Below are positions 43,513-52,787 of a DNA stretch of 64,000 nt, piece after piece. A program made the translations under genes and the position numbers. A model generated the notes under the pieces. That model saw nothing but the letters and a program-made list of their open reading frames with translations, searched no databases and was not told where the DNA came from. The stretch is from Methylocystis echinoides (GTDB lineage Bacteria > Pseudomonadota > Alphaproteobacteria > Rhizobiales > Beijerinckiaceae): contig NZ_CP156086.1 in the NCBI RefSeq assembly GCF_040687965.1, positions 102,304 through 166,303 on the forward strand, written 5' to 3'. The first letter of the stretch is position 1. Each line of letters opens with the position of its first letter.

Positions 43513-44007
43513 TTAGTCCAGCGCCATCAGCGATTCCGGCAAAACCTGGCCGCCATCGATGACGAGCGTCTGACCCGTGATATAGGCGGCTTCGTCGCTG
43601 GCGAAAAAGAGCGCAGCGTTCGCGATGTCCTCGACGCAGCCCAATCTGTGCTGCGGGATGGAGGCCGTCATCCTCGCGATATAGTCCTCGCAGAGGTCGT
43701 CGAGGCCCTCGGTTTTGATATTTCCGGGCAATACGGCGTTGATCGTGATCGCGTGTGGCGACAGCTCCAGCGCCGCCGTGCGCATGAACCCGAGTTGCCC
43801 CGCCTTGCTCGCCCCATAATGCGCCCATCCGGGGTAGCCGGTGATCGGGCCGCTGATCGCGGCGGCGGTCGCTTCCGCTCTCGACGCGTCACGTGCGACA
43901 ACCAACACCTGTGCGCCTTTGCTGGCGAAGACGCGCGCGAGGCCGGCGCCAATGCCTTTGCTTCCCCCCGTGACAATGACCGACCGGCCGCTGATCGAGC
44001 TGAACAT
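43513..44007 (-). pseudogene. Short-chain dehydrogenase/reductase with internal deletion
   Basis: The frame is open, but the protein is only 164 residues against about 250 for the family. It keeps the NAD(P)-binding [20 protein letters not shown], then jumps from TAAAISG to [20 protein letters not shown], so about 70-80 residues containing the NAG motif and the catalytic serine are missing. It retains YxxxK and the C-terminal [14 protein letters not shown]. It is likely a nonfunctional in-frame deletion derivative. Confidence 0.7.
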
Positions 44008-44500
44008 CGCAACCCCCTCCTTTGTAGCTTGCCGGCCCTCTCGCCTTCCCGCGGCCATCCTACATCGCAATCAATTGGCGCGCACGGGGGCCGTGTCGGC
44101 CGCGCAAATACGCGGGCATAGCAGGCGCCTAATGTGCGTCTGAAGCAGACGCCCTATTCATGACGAAAGCGCTGTCTCACGTTTCGGCGTCGGCGTTGTT
44201 TTCATTAATTTGGCCGGCGCAAGCGCATCGACCCCTCCACGCGCGCCGTTGCGGCGGAGTGCGTCGGCACCTTTGGGAAAAACTCCAGAAATATATCTCG
44301 CAGGTGCGAAAAACTGGGGAAACAGCCGCTTGCAAGTTTGATCGCGAGCCGGCGGTCCCGGATGAAGCCATCTCAGATTGTCGAGGCGCGGGCGCGATGC
44401 GATGCGCTTTGTCGCCGGATGACTTGTTTTCTTTAACAGGGGAACGTTCTCCGGGCGTCGCGTTTGTGCTCGCTCCATTCTCTTAGAGGTCGCTCCGACA
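44008..44500. other. Intergenic region upstream of the SulP gene
   Basis: About 493 bases with no convincing gene; an open frame on the plus strand at 44160-44486 has neither a ribosome-binding site nor recognisable similarity. It should carry the promoter of the SulP-Ehr operon. A GGAAC-N15-CGTT sequence (44441-44464) resembles a general-stress sigma factor site but the spacer is one base short. Confidence 0.4.
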
Positions 44501-46153
44501 ATGAACGTCTCTGTCCAGCCGCCCGACGTCGCTTTGCCCAAGAGCGGCCTTTCCGCCCTCGCCGAAAACTGGCGCGCCGACGTCCTGGCGGGATTTCTCG
44601 TCTTTCTCATCGCCTTGCCGCTGTCTCTCGGCATCGCCATGGCCTCGGGCTTTCCGCCGCAGGCCGGCATCATCACGGGGATCGTCGGCGGGTTGCTGGT
44701 GTCGCGCATCAATGGGTCGTTCGTGACCATCATGGGGCCGGCGGCCGGGCTCATCGTCGTCATTCTCGACTCGGTGCAGGAACTCGGTCAGGGCGACGCC
44801 GTCGCGGGCTACCGCTTCACGCTCGCCGCCATCTTCTTTGCGGGGATCATCCAGATTCTCATGGGCGTGATGAAGGCTGGCAAGATGAGCGCCTTCTTCC
44901 CGTCCTCGGCGGTGCACGGCATGCTCGCGGCGATCGGCGTCATCATCATCGCCAAGCAGAGCCACGTCATGCTGGGCGTGAAGCCCGAGGCGCAGACGCT
45001 GTTCGAGACCATCGCCGCCATCCCCGCGAGCCTGCGCGACATGAACCCCGAGGTCGCGATCATCGGGTTACTGGGCCTGCTGATCATGGCGCTTTGGACA
45101 TTGGTGGGCAATACGAGACTGAAGGTCGTGCCCGCGCCGCTTCTCGTCGTGCTCCTCGGCATGGCGCTGGGGAAATATTTCGATCTCGAGGACGAGCACA
45201 AATATCTGTTTCTCCCCGATGCGGTGTTTCTGCCGCACCACGAATTCGTGATCGGACCGAAATTTCTCGTCACGCTGCCGCAAAACTTTCTCGCCGGCTT
45301 TTCCTTCCCCGATTTTCATCTCGTGGGCGCGATCGCCTTCTGGCGGCAAGTGTTCGCGATTGCGCTCGTGGGCAGCCTGGAAAGCCTGCTCAGCGCCGCC
45401 GCGGTGGATAAGCTCGACCCCTACAAGCGCGTGTCGAACCTCAATCGCGACGTCGCCGCGGTTGGCGTCGGCAATGCGATCTGCGGTCTGATCGGCGGCT
45501 TGCCGATGATCGCGGAAATCGTGCGCAGTTCGGCGAACGTCAATAACGGCGCGCGCACCGGCTGGGCGAATTTCTTCCACGGGCTCTTCCTGCTCGTCTT
45601 CGTGGCGCTGCTGCCCAAGGTCATCCACGAGATTCCGCTGGCGTCGCTCGCCGCGCTGCTCGTCTTTACCGGCTACCGGCTGGCTTCGCCCCGCGAGTTC
45701 AAGAAGACGCTGGAGATCGGCTGGGATCAGCTCGGCGTCTTCGTGATCACCATCGTCGGCGTTCTCGGCTCGGACCTTCTCATTGGCGTGGCGATCGGCG
45801 TGCTGGCCGAGCTCTTCTTCCACTTCTGGCGCAGCATCAACTGGCGCAACGTCCTCAAGCTCAGCCGCGCCATCGAGGAGACGGCGCCCGGCGTCTATCA
45901 TGTTCAGGTTGCAGGGGCGGCGTTCTTTGGCAATTATCTTGCGTTGAAGAATGACCTTGCGACGATTCCGCCGGGCGGGACCGTCATATTCGATCTGTCG
46001 GGCGCGTCCTCCGTCGACCACACGGTCATGGAGAACCTGCATCACTTTTGCGAGGACTATCGGAGCAGAGGCGGCGACGCGGAAATCAGGGGGCTCGATC
46101 AGCTCGTTGCGACGTCCAAGCATCCGCTCGCGCCGCGCAAACGCTGCGCGTAG
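44501..46153 (+). CDS. SulP-family anion transporter with STAS domain
   Basis: 550 residues, SLC26/SulP fold. The N-terminal signature is ADVLAGFLVFLIALPLSLGI; later motifs are GLLVSRINGSFVTIMGPAAG, SSAVHGMLAAIGVIIIAKQS and AFWRQVFAIALVGSLESLLS, and a shortened STAS domain begins near residue 470 (GTVIFDLSGASSVDHTVMEN). SulP proteins move sulfate, bicarbonate or other anions. Location 33 bases before the Ehr genes suggests bicarbonate or another anion import coupled to that complex, but the sulfur island nearby makes sulfate equally possible. Confidence 0.85.
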   Translation: MNVSVQPPDVALPKSGLSALAENWRADVLAGFLVFLIALPLSLGIAMASGFPPQAGIITGIVGGLLVSRINGSFVTIMGPAAGLIVVILDSVQELGQGDAVAGYRFTLAAIFFAGIIQILMGVMKAGKMSAFFPSSAVHGMLAAIGVIIIAKQSHVMLGVKPEAQTLFETIAAIPASLRDMNPEVAIIGLLGLLIMALWTLVGNTRLKVVPAPLLVVLLGMALGKYFDLEDEHKYLFLPDAVFLPHHEFVIGPKFLVTLPQNFLAGFSFPDFHLVGAIAFWRQVFAIALVGSLESLLSAAAVDKLDPYKRVSNLNRDVAAVGVGNAICGLIGGLPMIAEIVRSSANVNNGARTGWANFFHGLFLLVFVALLPKVIHEIPLASLAALLVFTGYRLASPREFKKTLEIGWDQLGVFVITIVGVLGSDLLIGVAIGVLAELFFHFWRSINWRNVLKLSRAIEETAPGVYHVQVAGAAFFGNYLALKNDLATIPPGGTVIFDLSGASSVDHTVMENLHHFCEDYRSRGGDAEIRGLDQLVATSKHPLAPRKRCA

Positions 46154-46186
46154 AAGGGGCCGCCGCGGCGCCGGGAAGGACGTTTC

Positions 46187-48184
46187 ATGTTGCTTGACTT
46201 CGCGCTGTTTTGCGTCGCCGCTCTGTTTTGCGTCGGCGCCCTGTCGCTTTATTGGCGCTCGCGCGCGGATGTGACGCGCCGCGTCTATGGGCTGAGCGGC
46301 GCGTTATGTGCGGCGATCTTCGTCGCGGCGGTCGCGCCGCGCGGCGCCGGCGCGCTGACGACGACGCTGCCGCTGGGCGTTCCGTGGATCGGCATGCATT
46401 TCCGCCTCGATCCCTTGAGCGGCTTCTTTCTCGCCGTCGTCGCTCTCGGCGGCGCGGCGGCGAGCGCCTACGCCATCGGCTATGGCGCGCAGGAAAAGGA
46501 CCCGATGCGCATTCTGCCCTTCTTCCCGGCCTTCGTCGCCGCGATGGCGGCGGTGGTTCTCGCCGACGACGCCTACGCCTTCCTCGTCGCCTGGGAGTTC
46601 ATGTCGGTTGCGTCCTGGGCGCTGACGCTCGCGCATCACGACCACGCCGAAAACCGGGCGGCCGCTTACATCTATCTGCTGATGGCGAGCTTCGGCGCGC
46701 TTTGCCTGCTCATGGCTTTCGGCGTTCTGGCCGGGACGACGGGCGCCTATGATTTCGCGACCATTCGCGCGACGCCGCTCGACCCCTTTAAGGCGGGCCT
46801 CGTCCTCGCTCTCGTGACGCTCGGCGCCGGCTCCAAGGCGGGCCTCGTCCCCTTGCATATCTGGCTGCCGCTCGCCCATCCCGCCGCGCCGAGCCATGTC
46901 TCGGCGCTGATGAGCGGCGTCATGACCAAGGTGGCGATTTACGGCTTCATTCGCTTCGTCTTCGATCTGCTCGGCCCGCCGTCCTTTCTGTGGAGCGTCC
47001 ATCCGCTGGTTTTCGGCGCGGCGAGCGCGCTCGTCGGCGTCCTGTTCGCCTCCGAGCAGAGCGATCTCAAGAAGCTCCTCGCCTACAGCACGATCGAAAA
47101 CGTTGGCGTCATCTTCATCGCGCTCGGCCTGGCGCTGGCTTTCAAGGCGAATGGCGAGGCCGTGCCGGCGGCCCTGGCCTTCACCGCCGCGCTGTTTCAT
47201 ATCTTCAACCATTCGCTGTTCAAAGGCGCGCTGTTCTTCGGCGCCGGCGCCGTTCTGGGCGCGACAGGCGAGAAGAACATCGAGCGGCTCGGCGGGCTGA
47301 TCCGATGCATGCCCAGAACCGCCTTCGTCTTCCTCGGCGCCTGCGTCGCCATCGCGGCGCTGCCGCCGCTCAATGGCTTCGTTTCGGAATGGCTCGTCTT
47401 CCACGCCATTCTGCTCAGCCCGGCGTTGCCGCAATGGCTGCTCAAGCTCACGATCCCCGCCGTCGGCGTGACGCTCGCGTTGAGCGCCGCTCTCGGCGCG
47501 GCCGCCTATGTTCGCGCCTTCGGCGTCGTGTTTCTCGGGCGCCCGCGTTCGGAGGCGGCGCGGCGCGCGCGCGAAACCGACCCCTGGTCGCTCGGCGCCA
47601 TGTCGGCCCTGCTGCTTTTGTGTCTGCTCGCGGGCGTTCTGCCGGGCCTGATGATCGACGCGATCTCGCCGGCGGCGGCCGCATCTGTGGGCGGGCGCAT
47701 GCCGATGCAGAGTCAGATCGGCTGGCTCTCCATCGCGCCGATCGCCGAAGGCCGCAGCTCCTATAATGGCTTCCTCGTCTTCGCCTTCATTCTGTTCTCG
47801 TCGCTCGGCGCAATGTATGCGATCAAAAGGATCTGGCCGCGCCCCTTGCGCCGCGCGCCGCCCTGGGATTGCGGCTATGTCGACGCCTCTCCCTTGACGC
47901 AATACAGCGGGAGCAGCTTCGCGCAGCCGATCCGGCGCACGCTCGGGCATATCGCCTTTTCGGTGAAGGAACGGCTCGACATGCCGGCCCCGGGCGAGAC
48001 GCGCGCCGCGCATTTCACCGTCGACGTCGGCGACCGTTTCATCGCCTATTTCTACGAACCGCTGGGCGAGGCCGTGACGGCGATCGCCAAGCGGCTCAAT
48101 TTCGTAAGCTTCCTGCCGATCCAGGAATATCTGGCGCTCGTCTTCGCAGCGCTCGTCCTCATGCTCATCATCGTGGCGCTATGA
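46187..48184 (+). CDS. hyfB: HyfB-like proton-translocating membrane subunit
   Basis: 665 residues, about 14-16 helices, of the NuoL/NuoM/HyfB antiporter family. Key charged elements are visible: AWEFMSVASWALTLAHHDHA (Glu/His), HIWLPLAHPAAPSHVSALMS (broken-helix region with conserved Lys just upstream), EQSDLKKLLAYSTIENVGVI and the Lys helix HSLFKGALFFGAGAVLGATG. It pumps protons or other cations. It is the first of six collinear hyf-like genes and overlaps hyfC by 4 bases (ATGA). Confidence 0.9.
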   Translation: MLLDFALFCVAALFCVGALSLYWRSRADVTRRVYGLSGALCAAIFVAAVAPRGAGALTTTLPLGVPWIGMHFRLDPLSGFFLAVVALGGAAASAYAIGYGAQEKDPMRILPFFPAFVAAMAAVVLADDAYAFLVAWEFMSVASWALTLAHHDHAENRAAAYIYLLMASFGALCLLMAFGVLAGTTGAYDFATIRATPLDPFKAGLVLALVTLGAGSKAGLVPLHIWLPLAHPAAPSHVSALMSGVMTKVAIYGFIRFVFDLLGPPSFLWSVHPLVFGAASALVGVLFASEQSDLKKLLAYSTIENVGVIFIALGLALAFKANGEAVPAALAFTAALFHIFNHSLFKGALFFGAGAVLGATGEKNIERLGGLIRCMPRTAFVFLGACVAIAALPPLNGFVSEWLVFHAILLSPALPQWLLKLTIPAVGVTLALSAALGAAAYVRAFGVVFLGRPRSEAARRARETDPWSLGAMSALLLLCLLAGVLPGLMIDAISPAAAASVGGRMPMQSQIGWLSIAPIAEGRSSYNGFLVFAFILFSSLGAMYAIKRIWPRPLRRAPPWDCGYVDASPLTQYSGSSFAQPIRRTLGHIAFSVKERLDMPAPGETRAAHFTVDVGDRFIAYFYEPLGEAVTAIAKRLNFVSFLPIQEYLALVFAALVLMLIIVAL

Positions 48185-49137
48185 CCGGCTTGCTCTTCGA
48201 TCTGTTGGCGCAGGCGGCGCAGATGGCGCTGACGCTGGCGCTCGCGCCGGCGCTCGTCGGCTTCACGCGCAAGGTGAAGGCGCGGCTCCTGCGCCGGCGC
48301 GGCGCGCCGATCCTGCAGCCCTGGTACGACCTCATCCGCCTGCTGCGCAAGGAGACCGTGCTCGCCGAGGACGCCTCCTGGCTCTATCGCGCCGCGCCCT
48401 ACATCGTCTTCGCGACGACCTGGGTCGCGGCGTCGCTCGTTCCGACCTTCGCGACCGGGCTGATGTTCAACTGGATAGCCGATCTCATCGCGCTCGCCGC
48501 GCTTCTCGGCGCCGGCCGCTTCTTCCTGGCGCTTGCGGGAATGGATGTCGGCACGAGCTTCGGCGGCATTGGGGCCAGCCGCGAAATGATGTTCGGCTCC
48601 CTCGCCGAGCCGGCGACCATCATGATCGTCTTCGTCGTCTCGCTGATCGCCGGCTCGACGCAGCTTTCCGAGGTCGCGGCTTACATGGCCTCGGACTTCT
48701 CCTTGCGCGTCTCCGTGCTGTTCGCGCTGATCGGCCTCGTCATCGTGGCGATCGCCGAGAATGGCCGCATCCCCGTCGACAATCCGGCCACGCATCTCGA
48801 ATTGACGATGGTGCATGAGGCGATGATCCTCGAATATTCCGGCCGGCATCTCGCCGTCATGGAGCTCGCCGCCGCGCTCAAGCTGCTGCTCTATGTCTCG
48901 CTCATCGCCTGCGTCTTCTTTCCCTTCGGCCTTGCGCCCCCTGACGCCGGCCTTGGCGCGATGGGCGTCGGCGTGCTCGCCTATATGGGCAAGCTCGCCG
49001 CCGGGGGCTTTCTTCTCGCCCTGTTCGAGGCGTCGACCGCGAAGATGCGCATTTTCCGCGTGCCGGATTTCCTCGGCGCCGCGCTGATGCTCGGCCTCCT
49101 CGGCACCTTCCTCGTCTTCATCACCCGGAGCCTTTGA
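48181..49137 (+). CDS. hyfC: HyfC/HycD/NuoH-like membrane subunit
   Basis: 318 residues, eight or so helices. The interface motif to the redox subunits is KARLLRRRGAPILQPWYDLI, the quinone-like chamber helix is AENGRIPVDNPATHLELTMV, and EYSGRHLAVMELAAALKLLL follows. This is the NuoH-type anchor linking the redox module to the antiporter subunits. It overlaps the genes on both sides, so it is part of a tightly coupled operon. Confidence 0.88.
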   Translation: MTGLLFDLLAQAAQMALTLALAPALVGFTRKVKARLLRRRGAPILQPWYDLIRLLRKETVLAEDASWLYRAAPYIVFATTWVAASLVPTFATGLMFNWIADLIALAALLGAGRFFLALAGMDVGTSFGGIGASREMMFGSLAEPATIMIVFVVSLIAGSTQLSEVAAYMASDFSLRVSVLFALIGLVIVAIAENGRIPVDNPATHLELTMVHEAMILEYSGRHLAVMELAAALKLLLYVSLIACVFFPFGLAPPDAGLGAMGVGVLAYMGKLAAGGFLLALFEASTAKMRIFRVPDFLGAALMLGLLGTFLVFITRSL

Positions 49138-49802
49138 TGGCCCATCTGTCTCTCGACGTCGCGCAGCTGCTCGCCGGCGGGCTCGTGCTGGTGAGCTTCA
49201 TGCTGCTCTACCAGGACAGGCTCTCCGGCCTCATCAATATTTTCGCCCTTCACGCTCTCGTTCTCGCGCTCTCCGTCGCCTGGCAGGCCTATGTGCAGGA
49301 TGCGCCGCATCTCTACGTCACCGCGGGCATCGCCCTCATCTTCAAGGCGCTCGTCATTCCGTTCAGCCTGCGCGCCATCATCAAGCGGTTGCGCATTCAC
49401 CGCACCGTCGAGATCGTCGGCGGCGTCGGCTGGACAATGCTCTTCGGCATGTTCCTGATGGCGCTGTCGCTCGTGGTGATGCTGCCGGCGACGACGACGG
49501 CCGATCCTTTCGCGCGCGAGGACCTCGCCTTTGCGCTCGCCATCGTCCTGCTCGGCCTGTTGATGATGGTGACGCGGCGCAATGCGGTGAGCCAGATCAT
49601 CGGCTTCATGTCGCTCGAAAACGGCCTCATCCTCGCCGCCGCGGGCGCCGACGGCATGCCGCTCGTCGTCGAGATCAGCGTCGCGCTGTCGGTGCTGATC
49701 GCCTTCATTGTCGTCGGCGTTTTCCTGTTTCGCATTCGCGAGCGTTTCGACACCGTCGATCTATTCGAACTCGATCGCGTGCGCGAGGAGCGTCGTCGAT
49801 GA
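49137..49802 (+). CDS. hyfE: HyfE-like membrane subunit
   Basis: 221 residues with several helices. The N-terminal half resembles other HyfE proteins (AQLLAGGLVLVSFMLLYQDR), with ITAGIALIFKALVIPF-type helices, and the C-terminal half is NuoK-like (SQIIGFMSLENGLILAAAGA). The start is the ATG at 49137 within a TGATG overlap with hyfC. It ends in a 4-base overlap with hyfF. Confidence 0.85.
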   Translation: MAHLSLDVAQLLAGGLVLVSFMLLYQDRLSGLINIFALHALVLALSVAWQAYVQDAPHLYVTAGIALIFKALVIPFSLRAIIKRLRIHRTVEIVGGVGWTMLFGMFLMALSLVVMLPATTTADPFAREDLAFALAIVLLGLLMMVTRRNAVSQIIGFMSLENGLILAAAGADGMPLVVEISVALSVLIAFIVVGVFLFRIRERFDTVDLFELDRVREERRR

Positions 49803-51247
49803 TTTCAGAACTGTTCATGCTGTCCAATGCGCTCGTCGTCATTCCCGCGGCGGCGGCCTGCATCCTCGCCTTCGAGTCCGATTATGGGCGGGCGTCGCAG
49901 ATCAACGTCGCCGCGTCGGGCGCGACGCTCAGTTTCGCTCTGCTGCTGCTCGTCAAGGGAAGCGAGACCGGCAGCTTTCTGTTCGTCGACGAACTCAACA
50001 TCGTCTTCGTCGTGCTCTCGACGTTCATCGGCTTCACGACGAGCCTGTTCAGTTCGAGCTATATTCGTCACGAGATGGCGACCGGCAGACTGTCGGCGGG
50101 CAATCTGCGCTTCTATCACGCCATGTATCAGATCCTCATGTTCTCCATGAACCTCGCGCTGCTCGCCAGCAATATCGGCCTCATGTGGGTTTCGGTCGAG
50201 GTTGCGACGCTCACCACGGTGATGATGGTCGGCGTCTATCGCACGCGCGACGCGCTCGAGGCGGCCTGGAAATATTTCATTCTCGGCAGCGTCGGCATTG
50301 CGCTGGCGCTGTTTGGGACCATCCTCGTCTATATGGCGGCCGAGCCGGCGCTGGGACAAGGCTATGACGCGATGGTGTGGTCGTCGCTGATGCAGCAGGC
50401 GGCGCATTTGAGCCCGCGCCTGCTCAATGTCGCCTTCGTCTTCCTCATGCTCGGCTATGGCACCAAGGTCGGCCTCGCGCCGATGCACGCCTGGCTCCCC
50501 GACGCCCATGCCGAAGGCCCGACGCCGATTTCCGCCGTTCTCTCCGGCCTGCTGCTGAATGTGGCGCTTTACGCCGTGCTGCGCTTCAAAATGCTGCTGA
50601 CGGCGAACGCCATGGCGATGACGCCGGGACCGATGCTGATCACGCTCGGTCTCGGCTCGGTGTTGTTCGCCGCCTTCATGCTCTACCGACGCGACGACGT
50701 CAAAAGGCTGTTCGCCTATTCCTCCATCGAACATATGGGGGTCATCGCCTTCGCCTTCGGGATCGGCGGGCCGCTCGCCAATTTCGCGGGCCTGCTGCAT
50801 ATGGCGATGCACAGCCTCACCAAGTCGGCGATCTTTTTCGCCGTCGGGCAGATCGCCCAGGCCAAGGGCACGCAGAAGATCGCCGACATCCGCGGGCTCA
50901 CGCAGAGCCATCCGACGCTCGGCTGGGGTCTGGTCGTGGGCGTCATGGCGATTTGCGGCATGCCGCCGCTCGGCGTGTTCATGAGCGAATTTCTCGTGGT
51001 GAGTTCGGCCTTCGCGCGCCAGCCCTGGCTCGCCGCGCCGCTCGTGCTCGGCCTGCTCGTCGCCTTCGGCGCCTTGCTCCTGCGGCTGATCGGCATGGCC
51101 TTCGGCGCGCCGTCGAAAAGCGTCGGCGCGGTCGAGGCGTCCTCCGCGCCGCTTGTCGCGCATCTTGCATTGGTGCTCATGGCGGGTCTGTATCTGCCCG
51201 CCTATCTCGTGAGCTGGTTCGAAAACGTCGCGCGCCTGCTGGGCTAG
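49799..51247 (+). CDS. hyfF: HyfF-like proton-translocating membrane subunit
   Basis: 482 residues, NuoN/NuoM-like antiporter subunit. Landmark motifs: LMWVSVEVATLTTVMMVGVY (Glu), KVGLAPMHAWLPDAHAEGPT (Lys and His), RRDDVKRLFAYSSIEHMGVI and HSLTKSAIFFAVGQIAQAKG (Lys helix). With HyfB it provides a second ion pathway. It starts in a 4-base overlap with hyfE and is followed by hyfG at 9 bases. Confidence 0.9.
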   Translation: MISELFMLSNALVVIPAAAACILAFESDYGRASQINVAASGATLSFALLLLVKGSETGSFLFVDELNIVFVVLSTFIGFTTSLFSSSYIRHEMATGRLSAGNLRFYHAMYQILMFSMNLALLASNIGLMWVSVEVATLTTVMMVGVYRTRDALEAAWKYFILGSVGIALALFGTILVYMAAEPALGQGYDAMVWSSLMQQAAHLSPRLLNVAFVFLMLGYGTKVGLAPMHAWLPDAHAEGPTPISAVLSGLLLNVALYAVLRFKMLLTANAMAMTPGPMLITLGLGSVLFAAFMLYRRDDVKRLFAYSSIEHMGVIAFAFGIGGPLANFAGLLHMAMHSLTKSAIFFAVGQIAQAKGTQKIADIRGLTQSHPTLGWGLVVGVMAICGMPPLGVFMSEFLVVSSAFARQPWLAAPLVLGLLVAFGALLLRLIGMAFGAPSKSVGAVEASSAPLVAHLALVLMAGLYLPAYLVSWFENVARLLG

Positions 51248-51256
51248 GAGAGGGAG

Positions 51257-52774
51257 ATGCCCGTCAATCTCAAGCACAAGACCGGCGCCGCGCCGCGGTC
51301 CCCGTCCTCCTGCCGCCCCTTCGCCTGCGAAGACGTCGACGCCGACCGCTGGCGGAGCGCCGCGCGTCTCCTCGCCGAAGGGAAAGCCGATCTGTTCAGC
51401 CTGTGGAGCGACGGCGCGCAGGTCTACCTCGCCCTCGCGGACCGTGAAACCTATGCGCTGCGCCTTCTCGCCCTCGCCTGTCCGGAGCGGCGCTTCCCTT
51501 CCGTCGCCCGGCTGCACCCGCCGGCGCTGCGCCTGGAGCGGACGATCGGCGATCTCTACGGGCTCGAGGCCGAGGGGCTGCCCGATGCGCGGCGCTGGCT
51601 CGATCACGGCCGCTGGGGGCTGCGCCATCCCTGCGGGGACGCGGAGCCGCTCGCGGGGACGAGCGATGCCTACGCATTCCTGCCCGCCGAGGGGGCCGGG
51701 CTGCATCAGATTCCCGTCGGCCCGGTTCACGCCGGGATCATCGAGCCCGGCCATTTCCGCTTTTTTGCAAACGGCGAGACGATCGTTCGTCTCGAAGAGC
51801 GGCTCGGGTATGTCCACAAGGGCGTCGACCGTCTCCTGGCCGGCGCGCCGATCGAACGCGCCGCGAAGATCGCCGCCCGCGTCTCGGGGGACAGCACCGT
51901 CGCCTATAGTCTCGGCTTCGCGCAGGCGGTCGAGGCGGCGCTCGGGATCGAGGCCCCGCCCCGCGCGGCGTGGCTGCGCGCGCTGATGGCGGAGCTCGAG
52001 CGGCTCGCCAATCACTTCGGCGACATCGGCGCCATCTGCAACGACGCCGCCTTCTCGCTCATGCTCGCCCAATGCGGCCTCGTGCGCGAGCGGCTGTTGA
52101 GAGCGGCCGCCGCCTGCTTCGGCCACCGGCTGATGATGGACCGGATCACGCCCGGCGGCGTGACGGCGGATCTCTCTGACGACGGCGTCGCGGCGCTGCG
52201 CAGCCTCTTCGACTGGATATCTCTGATGACGCCGCGCCTCATCAGCCTTTACGGCGACACCACCTCGCTGCAGGACCGCACCGTCGGCGCGGGCGCGCTC
52301 AGCGCGGACCTCGCGCGGCAATACGCCTGCGGCGGCTTCATCGGCCGCGCTTCGGGGCGCGCCTTCGACGCCCGCCGCGCGATCGGCTACGCGCCTTATG
52401 ACGAACTGTCGTTCGATCTCGGCGCCTCGACCGACGGCGACGTCGACGCCCGCGTCTGGGTGCGCTTCGACGAAGTGCGGGCGTCGATCCAGATCATTGA
52501 GCAGCTCCTCGACCGGCTGCCGCACGGGCCGCTTCAGGCCGGCGCCGCCGCGAGCGGAGCCGGCGAGGGCGCGGCGCTCGTCGAAGGGTTTCGCGGCGAC
52601 ATTTTCGTCTGGCTGCGGCTCGACGGGGAAGGCCGCGTCGCGCGCGCGCATCTCAGGGACCCGTCCTGGTTCCAATGGCCGCTGCTCGAAGCCGCGATCA
52701 AGGGCGCGATCGTCGCGGACTTCCCCTTGTGCAACAAATCCTTCAACTGCTCCTATTCGGGGCACGACCTTTGA
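51257..52774 (+). CDS. hyfG: HyfG-like large subunit lacking NiFe ligands (Ehr type)
   Basis: 505 residues: an N-terminal NuoC-like part followed by a NuoD/HycE-like part. In true group 4 hydrogenases an RxCGxC motif and a C-terminal DPCxxC motif bind the NiFe site. Here the first is replaced by RVSGDST (208-214), and the C-terminus reads DFPLCNKSFNCSYSGHDL with Cys492 and Cys498 spaced six apart. The protein therefore cannot hold a canonical NiFe centre and belongs with the Ehr complexes. It may bind a quinone-like or other ligand instead. AGGAGAGGGAG precedes the start. Confidence 0.85.
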   Translation: MPVNLKHKTGAAPRSPSSCRPFACEDVDADRWRSAARLLAEGKADLFSLWSDGAQVYLALADRETYALRLLALACPERRFPSVARLHPPALRLERTIGDLYGLEAEGLPDARRWLDHGRWGLRHPCGDAEPLAGTSDAYAFLPAEGAGLHQIPVGPVHAGIIEPGHFRFFANGETIVRLEERLGYVHKGVDRLLAGAPIERAAKIAARVSGDSTVAYSLGFAQAVEAALGIEAPPRAAWLRALMAELERLANHFGDIGAICNDAAFSLMLAQCGLVRERLLRAAAACFGHRLMMDRITPGGVTADLSDDGVAALRSLFDWISLMTPRLISLYGDTTSLQDRTVGAGALSADLARQYACGGFIGRASGRAFDARRAIGYAPYDELSFDLGASTDGDVDARVWVRFDEVRASIQIIEQLLDRLPHGPLQAGAAASGAGEGAALVEGFRGDIFVWLRLDGEGRVARAHLRDPSWFQWPLLEAAIKGAIVADFPLCNKSFNCSYSGHDL

Positions 52775-52787
52775 GGACGGGCGACCG

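Noticed and set aside
44441..44464. EcfG-type general stress promoter (GGAAC-N15-CGTT) before the SulP gene
   Set aside because: The spacer is shorter than the usual 16-17 bases and the match may be chance; not listed as a separate promoter.
44160..44486. 108-codon open frame upstream of the SulP gene
   Set aside because: No ribosome-binding site, no domain or membrane features and unusual composition; more likely leader sequence.
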